From positions 77,874,976 through 77,938,975 of the forward strand of contig CM070553.1 of assembly GCA_036346405.1 (NCBI GenBank): DNA of 64,000 nt, written 5' to 3'. The notes below the pieces were generated by a model. It did no database searches, was not told the origin of the DNA, and saw only the letters and a list, made by a program, of their open reading frames with translations. Within the stretch, counting starts at the first letter, position 1. Every line of letters starts with the position of its first letter. A program made the position numbers and the translations under genes. This stretch comes from Phyllostachys edulis. Its lineage: Eukaryota; Streptophyta; Magnoliopsida; Poales; Poaceae. This document shows, one piece after another, positions 49,422 to 60,563 of this stretch.

Positions 49422-50183
49422 TCAGGGTGTTACAAACCTACCCCCCTTAAGGGAATCTCGACCCCGAGATTCAAAAAGATTAGAAAGAAAGAGATGGACA
49501 GCAAAGGGCAACTGGAGCTGCTGCTTACTTGACAACTTCACTGCCTGCCTTTTTGGACATTTATTGGCGTAATGTCCCAACTCCTTGCAATAACAGCACG
49601 TGATACTTGCAATAGGAGGGAACTTCTTCTGGGGTTGACCTAGAGCAGATAACTTGGAGGTGCTAGAGCTGGCTTGATGCTTCTCTGCTTCATCTTGGGG
49701 CATTGGCAATCCCATGCTTCTGTACTCTTGCACTTGCGACATAATTCTTGCATTGGCCTTCCTTCCGGCCGCTGGGGTTATTGTTGCTATGAGAGTAACT
49801 TCTGGGAGGTTGTCCGGAGTAATGGCTTGCCGTCTTCTAGGGCATCGATTGGCATAGTGTCCTATATCTGCACATTTGAAGCACTCAACTTTTGCCTTTG
49901 TTGTCTTGTTCTGGAGAGATGGCCCAACCATCTCACGAGTTTTGGAGGTCTTCACTATATCTTGTACTTGGATTTTCATCTTCCTTTTATGTTCCTTGCC
50001 CTGAGGATGGCAGGGAGCTTGAAGGTTGAACGCTTTGAGACTGGTCCTGCCTTTTTCGGCTGGATTGGGGGTGGCTTGATTACCCACGCCCTGAGGATGT
50101 GCTGCAGAGGTCAAATATGTCCTCAAGGGCTCCTGATCTTCGTTCTTTGGAGCGCTTCTGACCGCCATGCGATGGGGTCTCAA
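49422..50183 (-). CDS. Zinc-knuckle protein of element C, downstream frame (two CCHC motifs)
   Basis: A 253-codon minus-strand frame overlaps the upstream frame by about 100 bp in another register. It is probably the C-terminal part of one original protein split by an indel. It has a basic linker (KEHKRKMKIQVQ), knuckle CFKCADIGHYANRC (residues 101-114), a variable spacer, and knuckle CCYCKELGHYANKC (196-209). Its C-terminal tail ESRGRDSLKGGRF is encoded by the PPT hairpin itself, and the stop lies inside the LTR. The first ~35 residues probably reflect out-of-frame reading before the indel. CCHC knuckles bind single-stranded nucleic acid, so a gag nucleocapsid-like RNA role is likely. No enzyme domain is seen. 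Confidence 0.7.
   Translation of the reverse strand: MRPHRMAVRSAPKNEDQEPLRTYLTSAAHPQGVGNQATPNPAEKGRTSLKAFNLQAPCHPQGKEHKRKMKIQVQDIVKTSKTREMVGPSLQNKTTKAKVECFKCADIGHYANRCPRRRQAITPDNLPEVTLIATITPAAGRKANARIMSQVQEYRSMGLPMPQDEAEKHQASSSTSKLSALGQPQKKFPPIASITCCYCKELGHYANKCPKRQAVKLSSKQQLQLPFAVHLFLSNLFESRGRDSLKGGRFVTP
49435..49472 (-). promoter_or_regulatory. Polypurine tract and hairpin of element C
   Basis: The minus strand reads GAATCTCG-GGGT-CGAGATTC (49453-49472), then CCCTTAAGGGGGGTAGGTT directly before the LTR. It is almost the same sequence as in family A. Confidence 0.88.
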
Positions 50184-50793
50184 GTTCTTCTGATCTGTCT
50201 TCCAGGACTAAGGCTGCTTGTGGCGCCACGTTTGTTTGCATGGGGCATTGCTTGACAAAGTGGCCTTCCTTGCCACAGTTGTAGCAGACTTGATACTGAG
50301 TTTCCTTTCTTCTAGAACACCTAATAAAATAGTGTCCAGTGTCACTGCAGCTAGCACAGAGAATTTCTTGCTCTGGCTTTCCTTTCTGGGGACATCCATA
50401 AGCAAAATGCCCTTGTCCACCACATCTGTAGCAGTGCACGTACTTCCAAGGATGACGGCCTTCAGGAATAACATGGCTCGCATCTTCATTAGGAGGGACT
50501 TCCAGTGGCTCATCCTTGGATAGCTCTTCGCAGGTATGCTCTTCTGGTACTGCAAAGGGTGTGGCTAAGGAGACAATGTTGCCATTCAATTGCTGCATCA
50601 ACTGTTGCATCAGCTGGGTCTGAGTGATGAGAAACTGATTTAGGTTCTGGAGGATTTCTGTAGACAGCCCTTGGTTCTCTCTGGCACTAATATGCTGTGA
50701 GGCTTCTTGGTTAACATTGTTCCCATTCTTAGAGTCCATCTGCTGGGTGCTCCAGAGGGTTAGGGAATAGGACCAAGGACTGGGAAGAGACAA
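50080..50793 (-). CDS. Zinc-knuckle protein of element C, upstream frame (three CCHC motifs)
   Basis: A 237-codon minus-strand frame. The start may be the ATG at 50793 or, more like a gag start, MDSKNGNN at 50739. A glutamine-rich helix-like stretch (QFLITQTQLMQQLMQQLN, residues 53-70) resembles the N-terminus of chromovirus gag. An acidic segment follows, then three regular C-x2-C-x4-H-x4-C knuckles at residues 121-134 (CYRCGGQGHFAYGC), 146-159 and 170-183. The last ~25 residues are probably out of register. The retrotransposon gag capsid domain is missing. With the next frame the protein would have five knuckles, more like a CNBP-type nucleic-acid chaperone than a normal gag. Confidence 0.75.
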   Translation of the reverse strand: MSLPSPWSYSLTLWSTQQMDSKNGNNVNQEASQHISARENQGLSTEILQNLNQFLITQTQLMQQLMQQLNGNIVSLATPFAVPEEHTCEELSKDEPLEVPPNEDASHVIPEGRHPWKYVHCYRCGGQGHFAYGCPQKGKPEQEILCASCSDTGHYFIRCSRRKETQYQVCYNCGKEGHFVKQCPMQTNVAPQAALVLEDRSEELETPSHGGQKRSKERRSGALEDIFDLCSTSSGRG

Positions 50794-52113
50794 AAGAAAC
50801 CCAAAGGGAACAGATCAAGCAACAATCCAACACAAAACCCAAATAACAGCTTACTCCAGAGAAACTCAATAGCTAGGAACGTCCTAATGATCAGCACACT
50901 AAGCTGGGAAAAAGGGCTCCCGATATAAAGGAAGTCTGGACCACTGAGGCTATGGGGTTGGGCTGACAAAACGGTCCTCAGAAGGTCTTGCATGCAGTCC
51001 TCGAAGGGTAGAGACGAAAATGCTTTTCTTCTTCCAACCAGCTCTCTCTTTTGGAGCCACTTGCTTTAACCAGGTACCAAGTGCTAGTTAGGAGCTAAGA
51101 ATCCAAGCTTCCCAAGTTCGTTAGATCCACAACGTACTGTCATTAAGATCCATCAATCTATATATATATCCCCCAGTCACACCTTTAAAAGAATCTAAGT
51201 ATTGATCTTATTCCACCAGTTTTTAATCAGACATTACCATCCACAAGAGTATATCATAAATCCTTTCAAAAGACTTCTACAACCCACCGGTTAATAATGA
51301 TCCACCAACTCACATACCTCAGGGTCACCCAATTAATAGGACTCAATTATTCAATCTAGGTTCTGATCAATGGGGAAGATCACACAATCCATAAATCCCT
51401 ATAATTCAATCAAAATCCCTTCCAAAACCGAATTTCCTATTTAATTGTATCCACCCAAGTCCAGTATATCCCACAGATTCATGTCTGGGCTTCCAATCAA
51501 CATTGCAATCTACTCCAGATTTTAGGGGTATTCGATTTATCCTAGTAATCGAATCAATACTTCGAATTCCTATCTTTTCATAACCCAACGAAAGTTTTCT
51601 TCCAGATTAACTTTGATTTGCTCAAATTGTACAGTTCACTACTCGAATCTTCTTGAATCCAATACAATCAAACACACTCACTAACATGCTCTAGTATTCA
51701 CAAGACTTCCAATAATCCCAACAAATCCTCAAAACTTTGCTTCTCAATTTCAGCCTACACCTCGACTTGAGCTACCTAACTTGGCACCCAGATGTACTGA
51801 TAAGCTCACAAGGGCAGCTTCCAGGAGCTCGTAATGTTGGTCGGTTCTAGTCTTCCCGAGGCATCCAGGGCTCAGAACTCAAAGGCTCGGTCCTATAGGA
51901 TTTTCCAGAGGAAAGAGAATTCATTTACCTCTGTAAAACGTTGAGGCAAGCAAAATGATAAGGAGAAATAGGGTAAGAAAAGATACAGAGAAGGGGATAA
52001 GAATAGAAAGATGACTCGGGTAAGGAAAGAACAAGTTATTTCTTTTGTTGTAAAATAAATTTTGAAATCTTCACTAACGTCCATTCTACTAGGTTGCGAC
52101 CTGCAGTCGTGAT
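50794..52113 (-). other. Element C leader, no gene recognised
   Basis: 1.3 kb between the primer binding site and the zinc-knuckle gene. It has no long open frame and no similarity to gag or pol. A short TATATATATC run is at about 51157-51168. It may hold the packaging signal. Confidence 0.6.
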
Positions 52114-52125
52114 GCTCTGATACCA
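52114..52125 (-). other. Primer binding site (tRNA-iMet) of element C
   Basis: TGGTATCAGAGC on the minus strand, four bases from the LTR end at 52130. Confidence 0.9.
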
Positions 52126-52129
52126 CTTT

Positions 52130-55100
52130 TGTAACGACCCACCCTTAGGGCACCCGAGAGGTCCTCCATGACCTTCTGGAAAGTCCATCAGGACCTCCCA
52201 GGAGGTCCACAAAGGACCTCTCGGACAGTCCACCAAGACCTCCCAGAGGTCAGCGGGACCTCCCGAAGTCGAGAGAACATAACCCGAGAGGGTCTTGGAG
52301 CCGGGAGCACTCACGGACTGCCACGGCCACAGTCGAGAGAAAAGCGAGGAGGTCGAGGACACCCCAAAACCACCAAATGACCCTCCAGAGGAGGTCGTGG
52401 AGGTCCGAGACCACCTCGTAACCTCACACGTTCATCCCATCGTGAGAACATAGAGGTCAGAGCTTGCTCCGTGGTCCCCAGTGAGTCTTGAGCTAGTCCC
52501 AAGGATCATGGCTAGCTCTTCACAAAGAACAATAGTGATAGCATTGCAACAAAACAAGCTTTATTAATATCAACAAAGTTGTTTACAAAGGGAGGCTTAC
52601 TAGCCACAAGTTATCACACAATGAGAAGAAAATACTAGGCCACCCAATATACCACAGGGCAATCGGCCGGAGGGCAATCCTAGACGATCGGGACCACTTG
52701 GCCCATCGCAGATCACCAGAGAGCTTCCATTTCTGCTAAAGACAACAACAAGCAAGAGTGAGCACAACAACCGTGCTTCGCAAGTTACACCTTGGATAAC
52801 AAAATGACATGCATAATGGATATCACAATGGAAGGCTTAATATGGTTGATTTGCATAAAGCCATGTTTATTTCAAACACATGTATTAAGTTCTAAGGCGA
52901 TAATACAATAATTAAAATTCATTTTATCAAATCGGTTTTTCAGTTGGATAACATTCATCATAAGATGGTGAAGGATACCCTCCTGACATTAGGCTCCCAG
53001 CCCAAACCCATGGGATAAAATCCCAAAAACAGATTTGAAATTCATTTCTGGAAATTCCCAAAGTCAACAACTAACTTCAAGTGGCCTTTGCCAGCACGTC
53101 CATGACCGCGGACACGGCTATTCGAATAGATTTCACTCTGCAGAGGTTGTGCACTTTACCCACACGACATGAGTACTCTAGTTTGTTTGGCATCTTGAAA
53201 GTGCCACCTCTCCTTGCCAAAGGTAAGAGGTCTAGAGTTCATGACAAGGCCTTTACAATGCATTGCTCCACCACAGCCTTTCCTTGCTAAGGTTTCACCC
53301 CCCCTATGGATAGCAATCCGGCGGGAAGCCCCCTCTTGCACCAGTGGGAACAGTAGGTTATAAAAGACCATTGGCCAAACAAGACCTCCCACACCTCCAA
53401 TGGAGCAAAGATATGGTAGAGTTTTGCAAATTAATCGGCCAGTCCCACGCCCCACACCGAGACATGTGGTTGCACGGTTTTGGCATAGCCCATTATAGGC
53501 ATGGCATTGGTCGCTCAAAGACCGGTCCTCAAATGACTAGGGCGACTTCCACAAACCCAAGGGCATCGATCTATCATAACGACACGATCCGTGCATAAAC
53601 TTGCACCAACCAAGCCAACCAATTCGCCCAGTCTAAATCCATTTCCTTTTCTTTGCTTCCCTAGCAATACTTTCATACCTCCATGACAACCCAATGTCAT
53701 GGTTAAAACATTTAAGAAAACAGTTGGTCATGTTGGTAAAGATTTCCCCAAATCAATACTTTTGGTCTAAGCTTAACTAAGCATGAGTTTTTCAAATGAT
53801 TCTGGTTCACATTATTGGGTCAACCAGATTTTGCCTAAGGTGACAACAAATTTGGTTCAATGTCAAAGTTGGCCATATGAGAGAAAGTGGTATAACTATG
53901 TGTTTAAAGACAGTATTGAAATAACTTGGTAGAAATAGGCATGCATAATACTTTGAAATGTAACATAAATAAATTGAATTATTGGGTGCAATATGATCAA
54001 AAGTGTAACTTGCCTCTTGCTTGATAGCTTAAGATTCTAATTTCTCACAGCCACTCTGCCGAGAAACGTCAAGATCTACACTAAGGGAACATATTCGACC
54101 AAGCTCCAAATAAAGAACCAACAAAGACTCAAGCAAAGAATCATAAGAACTCGGAGGAACCTCAAAATTCAATTAACAGAGGAGGTCTAAATTTCAGATT
54201 AGGGTCTTAGGGAGTAGGTCTAAGCTTACGGAGGAGGGTGGTCTTTGGCAAAAGACCCTAGAGGAGTGATCACGGCAATGAAACAGAGAGGCCCCGAGAA
54301 TTAATTTCTCAAAGGTCCAGAGAGGAGGTCCTCATACGAGGGCCATAGGAATCGAAGGTGTCCACGAGGGAGGTCTGTGAAGAACACGATCACCTCGGTC
54401 GATGGTGAACACAGGAGTGGAGCAGACTACCAAAGGAACTTACCAGGGTCAAGAGGTAATGGACGGAAGGGAAGGTTGTGAGAGCCAAGTCTTCCCTGGA
54501 CAGCCACTGGACGAAAGCCAGGATGGTGAATGTGAAAAGGGTAAAATGGTAGAGCTCCCTGGACTAATTATAGGCAAAAAGGGGTGAAGAAAACTAGACA
54601 CATACGTGCGAGGATAAGTATAAAAATGAGTCAAAAGTGGGTGAATGTCGTAGGCGGTGTCACCACCACCACAGGTAAAAGGTACGAGGAAGGACAACTT
54701 AGGTTGCTATGGGAAGGAACAAAGAAAAATGTCAGAGTACCACTACGTGACCACATTCAAAGTAGACACCACGTATACAATTGCATTTAATGTGACAAGA
54801 CATGCATTAAATGCCCAAAATACTAACGTGGCGGAGGAAATGAGAATGACCAAGATCGGCGAGTGGGGCCGATCAACCTAGAAACAATCGGGTCAAAATA
54901 GGGGAGGTCTTGCCCATGAGGAGGTCTAAGAAACTAAGAGGTCTTGATATACACAAAGGAGGTCCGAACATGGGGAGGTCCAAATACACATGGAGGAGGT
55001 CCACGTGGTGAGGTTCGGACAACCAGACTTCATCAAAGGAGTCCCGCGACTCAAGGAGGTCTGAAGTTGAGGAGGTCCAGATATGCGGAGGAGGTCTCGA

Positions 55101-56633
55101 CATGGGGAGGTCCCGACGGGATCAACAACAGGAGGTCTGACGGTGAGGATCTCTTCAAGAGAGGTCGAGGAGGTCCCGAGCCAGTTTAAGAGGCCACGGG
55201 ATGTCTTGGGCAGAGGTCCCAAACTTCAAAGAAATCACGTGGTTGAGATTAAAGGCGGGTTGAGGTCCCAAGCGGTTGGATCTCGAAAGGGAGGTCCAAT
55301 AGCCAAGGTCAACGGAAGGGGAGGTCCCAGAGAGAAATAATGCACGGGAGGTCGGGCCTTTGGATTCAAAGTGAGAAGAGGTCCAAACCGTTGGATTCAA
55401 CCAAAAGGAGAAGGTCCGCACGGTGGGGTTCCAAGAACGAGGATTCCACTGAGGAGATCCACAAAAGGTGGTCCAACAGAGTTCATGAGTCAAGGCAACT
55501 CAAAGGAGGCTCCAACCTCTAGGGTGAGATCAAAAGCCGTGATGCTTAGAATGAACCCTAAAGAGTTCCTTTCGCCAAGAAGAAATGCCTAGGGGTTCAA
55601 TGAACTCAAGAGGTTTGAAGGCATATAAGAAGTCCTTTGGAATACAAGGAGGTTCGAATGAAAAGTGGTCTGGCATAGAAAGGTGCCCAGGCAATAAGAA
55701 GTTTAGACTTAAGAGAAGTCTGAACAGAAAAGAGGTATGATCCAAAGAGATTCAAACCAACAAAGAGATTCAAAGTAATCAAACTTAAAGGGAAAGGTCT
55801 GAACGAATGGGAGAGAGGTCCTAAAGAATGGTATTACCGTGAATTGGGGTGGTAATACCGGATTGCACTAGAAGGACCTTTCCAAAGAGAAGGCTACAAG
55901 GATCGGGGCAAAAGGAGTCCAAGTGATCACCAAAAGATTCACAAGAGCATAGAAGGAACTCAAGTGGTTATAAAGGGAGACCTAGACCTCAAGAGGTCTA
56001 AGTCGAGAAGGAGATCTGGACCAGGAAGGTCCAGCACTTAGGAGATCTAGACCTAAAGAGGTCCTGGATCCTGGATGATGATCACGAGAGGTCTGAGCGG
56101 TTCAGCCTCCACATGGGAGGTCCGACGGCTCGAGGGAAATCGAAGGGGTCCCATTGAGCACAAAGGTGGTTCAATCAATGCAAAGAAGATCCAATTGGGC
56201 ATGTAGGTTCAAGTGAATTACCGGGCATTCCAAAGAGCAAAAGGGATACTCAAGCAAAAGATGTGAGGGAGGTCCAGCTAGATCGGCAAACAAGGAGGTG
56301 CAGGCACAAGAATATGCCCAACAAGAAGATTGTGGTCTAGGATCGAGAAGAGATCCGACAACAACAAAGGTCAAACAAGAGGGACGGTGCGGACATATAA
56401 AAATATCCAAATAGATCAAGGAAAAGAAATCCTATCAAGAAAAGGAAGATAACTCCAGAGAGCTAGAGCTACATCAAAAGAACCAAACTTTGATTTAGTT
56501 GAAGTTTAGCTTAGTCATTTTAAACATCCCAAATTCTGAAATTCTCAAGTTAAGCTTTGAATTATCATCAAAATCAAATGGTTCTTTTTATTTTGAAAAT
56601 TTTCAAAAAGGCTCCAAAAATCAGGGTGTTACA
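52130..56633 (-). repeat. Element C 5' LTR
   Basis: The partner of 44921-49434 and nearly the same length (4504 against 4514 bp). The core is at 53090-53163, the TATA-like site near 54560 and the GACCTCC array at 54180-56130. The differences between the two LTRs cluster at CG and CAG/CTG sites as one- to three-base indels. Confidence 0.92.
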
Positions 56634-56639
56634 ATCAGA

Positions 56640-58940
56640 TCCAACAGCCATGACCTCCCCCTCGTTATCTAGCGCACAAGCCCTCCCCTCGCGGTGTGTT
56701 GTGCGCCGTTGGATCAAAATCCACTGCCACGACCTCCCGTGGTGTCACGCGCATCAGACCTCCCACCCACGCGAGGTCATAGCCGTTAGATAGAGATCTC
56801 ACGACCATGACCTCCCTTCTCATCTCGTAGCCGTTGGATAAGGATCCAACCGCCACGACCTCCCCCGTGGTTTGTCTTGCATAGCCATGACCTCCCTCTT
56901 TGATCGGCACCATTGGATGTAAATCCAACGGCCTGACCTCCCCACGTGTTGTGTGCCCTTGGATTGAGATCCAATGGCCATGACCTCCTCTCATCTTCTT
57001 GCGCACTCTCAAGACCTCCTCTCTCCATTGTGTGCCTTTGGATGTAGATCCAAAGGCCACGACCTCCACATCCCTTTAGCTGTATCGCGCGCTGCGGTTA
57101 AGTCCTCCCCTATCAGGTCCGCGCCCTTGGATCGCAATCCAACGGCCAGGACCTCCTATCCCCTTCAGCGCATGACCTCCCTGTTCTTTGTGCAACCGTG
57201 CGATGGAGATCGTGTGGCTGTGACCTCCTCCCTTTCCATTTAAAACTTACTATTTCAGATCTAGGGCTGTGACCTCCCTATCCTTCTTATCCAACGGTGG
57301 AGAGCAGCTCCTGTTCTTCTCCTAGCTTGGGCGCGCGCATGCGCCATGGCAGTGAGGAGGTCAGTGACCTGTCTTGTCCCCAACGGCTCTGTGCCTGTGC
57401 GCATTTAATGCGTGTCAGTGCTTTTCGCCCCCTAGGTCTGGCTCTGACCTACCCCCGTCACCTCCACGTCCTGTCCTAGGCCATGGACCGCGCCATGGGC
57501 TAAGCTCACCATGAGCTTAACCCTTGGCTCATGACCTCTATGTCCTGGGGTATAAGACCTCCTCGGTTTCCCCCTTAGCTTCTTTTACACACCATTGAGC
57601 TTTGCCTTGTCTTTGTGCTTGGCTGAGCTCCTCCTCCTCTGACCTCCCCCCAGCTGCCATTGTTGAGCTTGGAGCTCCTTGGTGGCTCAGTGCTCCAGCG
57701 GCTTTTCTCTCCCTCTCTTTGCTTCAATTTGAGCATCTCCCTCTGTGGTCAAAACCTCTAACCCAGCTGGTTTGGACATTTGCAGAGGCGGCTTAATTTG
57801 GAGGACTTCCCCTTTTGGCCGTGGAGCATACCTTCTTCACCAGCGCCGGTCCTCCTCTCCTCCAACCTCCCCGGCACCTTCAAGACCTCTAGGTAACCTC
57901 CTGGTAGTCCTTAGTTGCCGGGCACCCGCTGTATGGATTGTTGTGGAGCTTTAATTCATATTGTGATTTTGGCCGTGTTGGTCATCTTGCTCATCTCCGG
58001 CTCGTCGGTGTTCTAGGCCGCCGCCGCCGTTGAGAGTGGGTCCATTGGGTGCGCATGGCTATTGCGGTCCCAATGGTACCCTTGGTTTGCGCCGGTGAAG
58101 TCCTCATCGCCGTGGCGATGATTAGGTGCGCCGGGATTTTTGTCGACGAACAAGCAGGGTCTTTGTTGTCATTTAAGGACAAAGATCCTCCCCTTAAATG
58201 CGTCAATCATTGCTAATCTTTGGTAATCATTGGGTTAGCCATTAATGCCTTAGATCCTGTCCCTTGTTGCGTAATTAAGGCCCGCGCTGGTCTCACACAG
58301 GCGCGCTCTGGGACCTCTTTGCCCAAGGACCACCACAGGACTTTTGGCAAAGACCACCCAAAGACCTCCTCGGGGTCCTCTTTGCAAAAGATCACCCCGG
58401 TCTTTTGTAAGGACCACCCCTAGGACCTCCTTCCTTACGATCTTGACCGTTCAGGACCTCCCCATGGAGATCTGAACCGTCCGGACCTCCCCTCTGTTAG
58501 ATCTTATTGTCTAGGACCTCCTTGAGGTCATCTTAGCCGTTTAGGTCCTCCCTCAGGAAATCTCGACCATTAAGGTCCTCCCTCGGAAAATCTATACCGT
58601 CCAGGTCCTCCCTCGGGAGATCTTGACCGTTTAGATCTTCCTTGGGAAGGTCTTGATCGTTTGGATCTTCCCTTGGAAGATCTCAGCCGCTCAGGTCCTC
58701 CCTCGCTAGATCTGGACCGTCCCGGTCCTCCCTCGATTGTTTTGGCCCGTTGGATGCAGCATCAACGGCCACGACCTCCTCCCCCGCTCGCGCACGCGTT
58801 GCTGGGAGGACATGGACCGTTGGATCCAAGATCAACGGCCCATGTTCTCTGGACCTGCGCGGGCGCGAATGCGCGTTTTCCCTGGGAGGTCTTGGGCCGT
58901 CCGATCCTGGATCAACGGCTCATGTCCTCCCTTGTTATTT
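56640..58940 (+). repeat. GACCTCC array in the family B solo LTR
   Basis: GACCTCC heptamers on the plus strand, many flanked by GCCGTTGGAT and ATCCAACGGCCA (for example about 57115-57150 and 58745-58775). In element orientation this is the same strand bias as in LTRs B, C and D. The array straddles a TATA-like box (57551). Confidence 0.85.
57551..57557 (+). promoter_or_regulatory. TATA-like box of the family B solo LTR
   Basis: TATAAGA lies about 910 bp into the right-hand part. The corresponding site in the 3' LTR (near 9800, minus strand) also reads TATAAGA. If active it would transcribe towards SUD1. Confidence 0.45.
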
Positions 58941-60486
58941 TGGTTTTTAGAAATCCCGATAGCTCTTATTTGTAAACTGAAAAAGGTAATGAACTTCAAA
59001 AATGCATATCTATTTCATTTTAAATCCAAATGAGGTGATTCCAATTTTGTTAGCTCTGGTTTGATCTGGGCTCTAATCTAAAAATGGTTGTGAGCCCAGT
59101 TCGGCTCCAGAAAATGGATTTGCAACTTGGTTTAGAAATAGACTTTAAATGTCACCTTAAAAATTCATTTAACTTGTAAAATGCATAAGTAATTCTCTAT
59201 AGATCATTTTTGAGTGAATCCAACCTTGTTGGCTTCCTCTATTGGTGCACTAATTGTTAGATTAGGATTTAGGCATGTCACTATTTTCAAAAGAATTGTG
59301 GGAGCATTTTATTTGTGCTCTTTTGCATATCATTGAAAAATCATAAAACATGCATCATAGCTCCAAATGAGATGAATTCAAGTGGGTTGTTCATCTTAGG
59401 AGGTGCTTGTTTTACAGCAAAAATTTCAGAAGCACCACCTTTCTAGAAATTTTTGCTAAACAATTTAATTAGGTGAATAGTAGCAGTTTGCATTTTTGGA
59501 GGCTGAGCAGAATTGTTTTGCTCATATATTTTGCATTGAGAATCCAAATCAATTGGTTCTTGTTGCTAAATTCTCTAAAAATCATGCTCTAGCTTCTGTA
59601 GAAATTTCAGAGCATTTGGATCTTGTTTGCTGTGCTATCTTCTTGGTTTTCGTTGTTCTTATCGTTTCTTTTCGCCTTTTCGTTTAGGTGTCGACGAGTG
59701 TGTTGATCCTGTGAGCGATACTCTGTAGCAAACTGAGCATACCCAGCAAGGCAAGCAGTTTGATCATATTCCTTATGTCCCATTACTTTAAAAGTCTAAT
59801 ATGTTGTTTAACTTCTATGTATGCATTGCTATTTTGTTGTTGAATGATATCGTTTAGTGATCCTATAGATGCATATCCTGTAGGTAAATGTTTTTTCTCT
59901 ACTACTAAGCCTAGGATTATCTTGCTGTGATGTAGAGTTTGATGGATGGACTCTTATCACTTAGTAGTTGCGTTGATAATGCTTAGAAATGCTTAGAACG
60001 GTAGAAATGGGCGGTTGTCGACATTATGTCGATAACCTTGATCACACAAAAATTATTATTCCATTATGTCCATCTTGTGCTTTGTTACTTTGTAAACAAA
60101 TAAAATAAAATGAAAACAAAATTGTTTCATGACTTGGGCACAATGGAAGTTGGTGTGATTTGTTGGGTTTGTATGGAATGGTGCCTAAGTCCCCAAGGAC
60201 CGAGTTACTTGTGTCACTAAGCCAAGCGCTTATGCGTGCTAACCACACGAGGGGGATATGAGACCTCTCTTGACTCAGTACTTTGGGAGGTGTTAGTTAT
60301 GGGTCGTTGGTGAGTAAAACTGTTTTTATAAGAGGAAGAGCACCACAGTTTGTTAGACTTGGCCGATGTCTCCTACTCTTCGGGTTGTGTGCGGCTCTTA
60401 ACTAGCATCATTCATTGGAAATGTCTCGTAGGACTTAGCCGTGCCGGCATACCTAAGGTAGATGTGGCAAAAAGGCGGTCTGGCGT

Positions 60487-60563
60487 GTGGGTACATTGGT
60501 ACACCCCTGCAGGGTTAAAACTATTCGAATAGCCTCGTCCTAGGTTATGGACATGCTTGGTAA
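60487..60563 (+). other. Shared LTR core, family B solo LTR
   Basis: GTGGGTAC, CCCCTGCAGGG-like, a perfect CTATTCGAATAG, and GTCC/GGAC arms around TAGGTTAT. Confidence 0.8.

Larger units (their letters stand above)
44921..49434 (-). repeat. Element C 3' LTR
   Basis: In element orientation it starts TGTAACACCC at 49434 and ends GGGTCGTTACA at 44921. The U3 GACCTCC array covers plus coordinates 46960-48910. A TATA-like CCTATAATTA is at 47349-47360, the core at 45878-45953, and a terminal array of facing GACCTCC/GGAGGTC heptamers at 44948-45070. A GGTATTACC/GGTAATACC pair is near 48630. No gene is present. Confidence 0.92.
44921..56633 (-). mobile_element. Element C: complete non-autonomous LTR retrotransposon with a zinc-knuckle gene
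   Basis: It comprises two ~4.5 kb LTRs (44921-49434 and 52130-56633) and a 2.7 kb internal region on the minus strand, with an ATCAG duplication. The primer binding site is at 52114-52125, and the polypurine tract and hairpin are at 49435-49472. The internal region encodes only a CCHC zinc-knuckle protein. No capsid, protease, RT or integrase is present. The primer site, shared core, PPT hairpin and GACCTCC U3 tie it to the family B type of chromovirus, which probably supplied its mobility. It inserted into the family B solo LTR. Confidence 0.92.
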
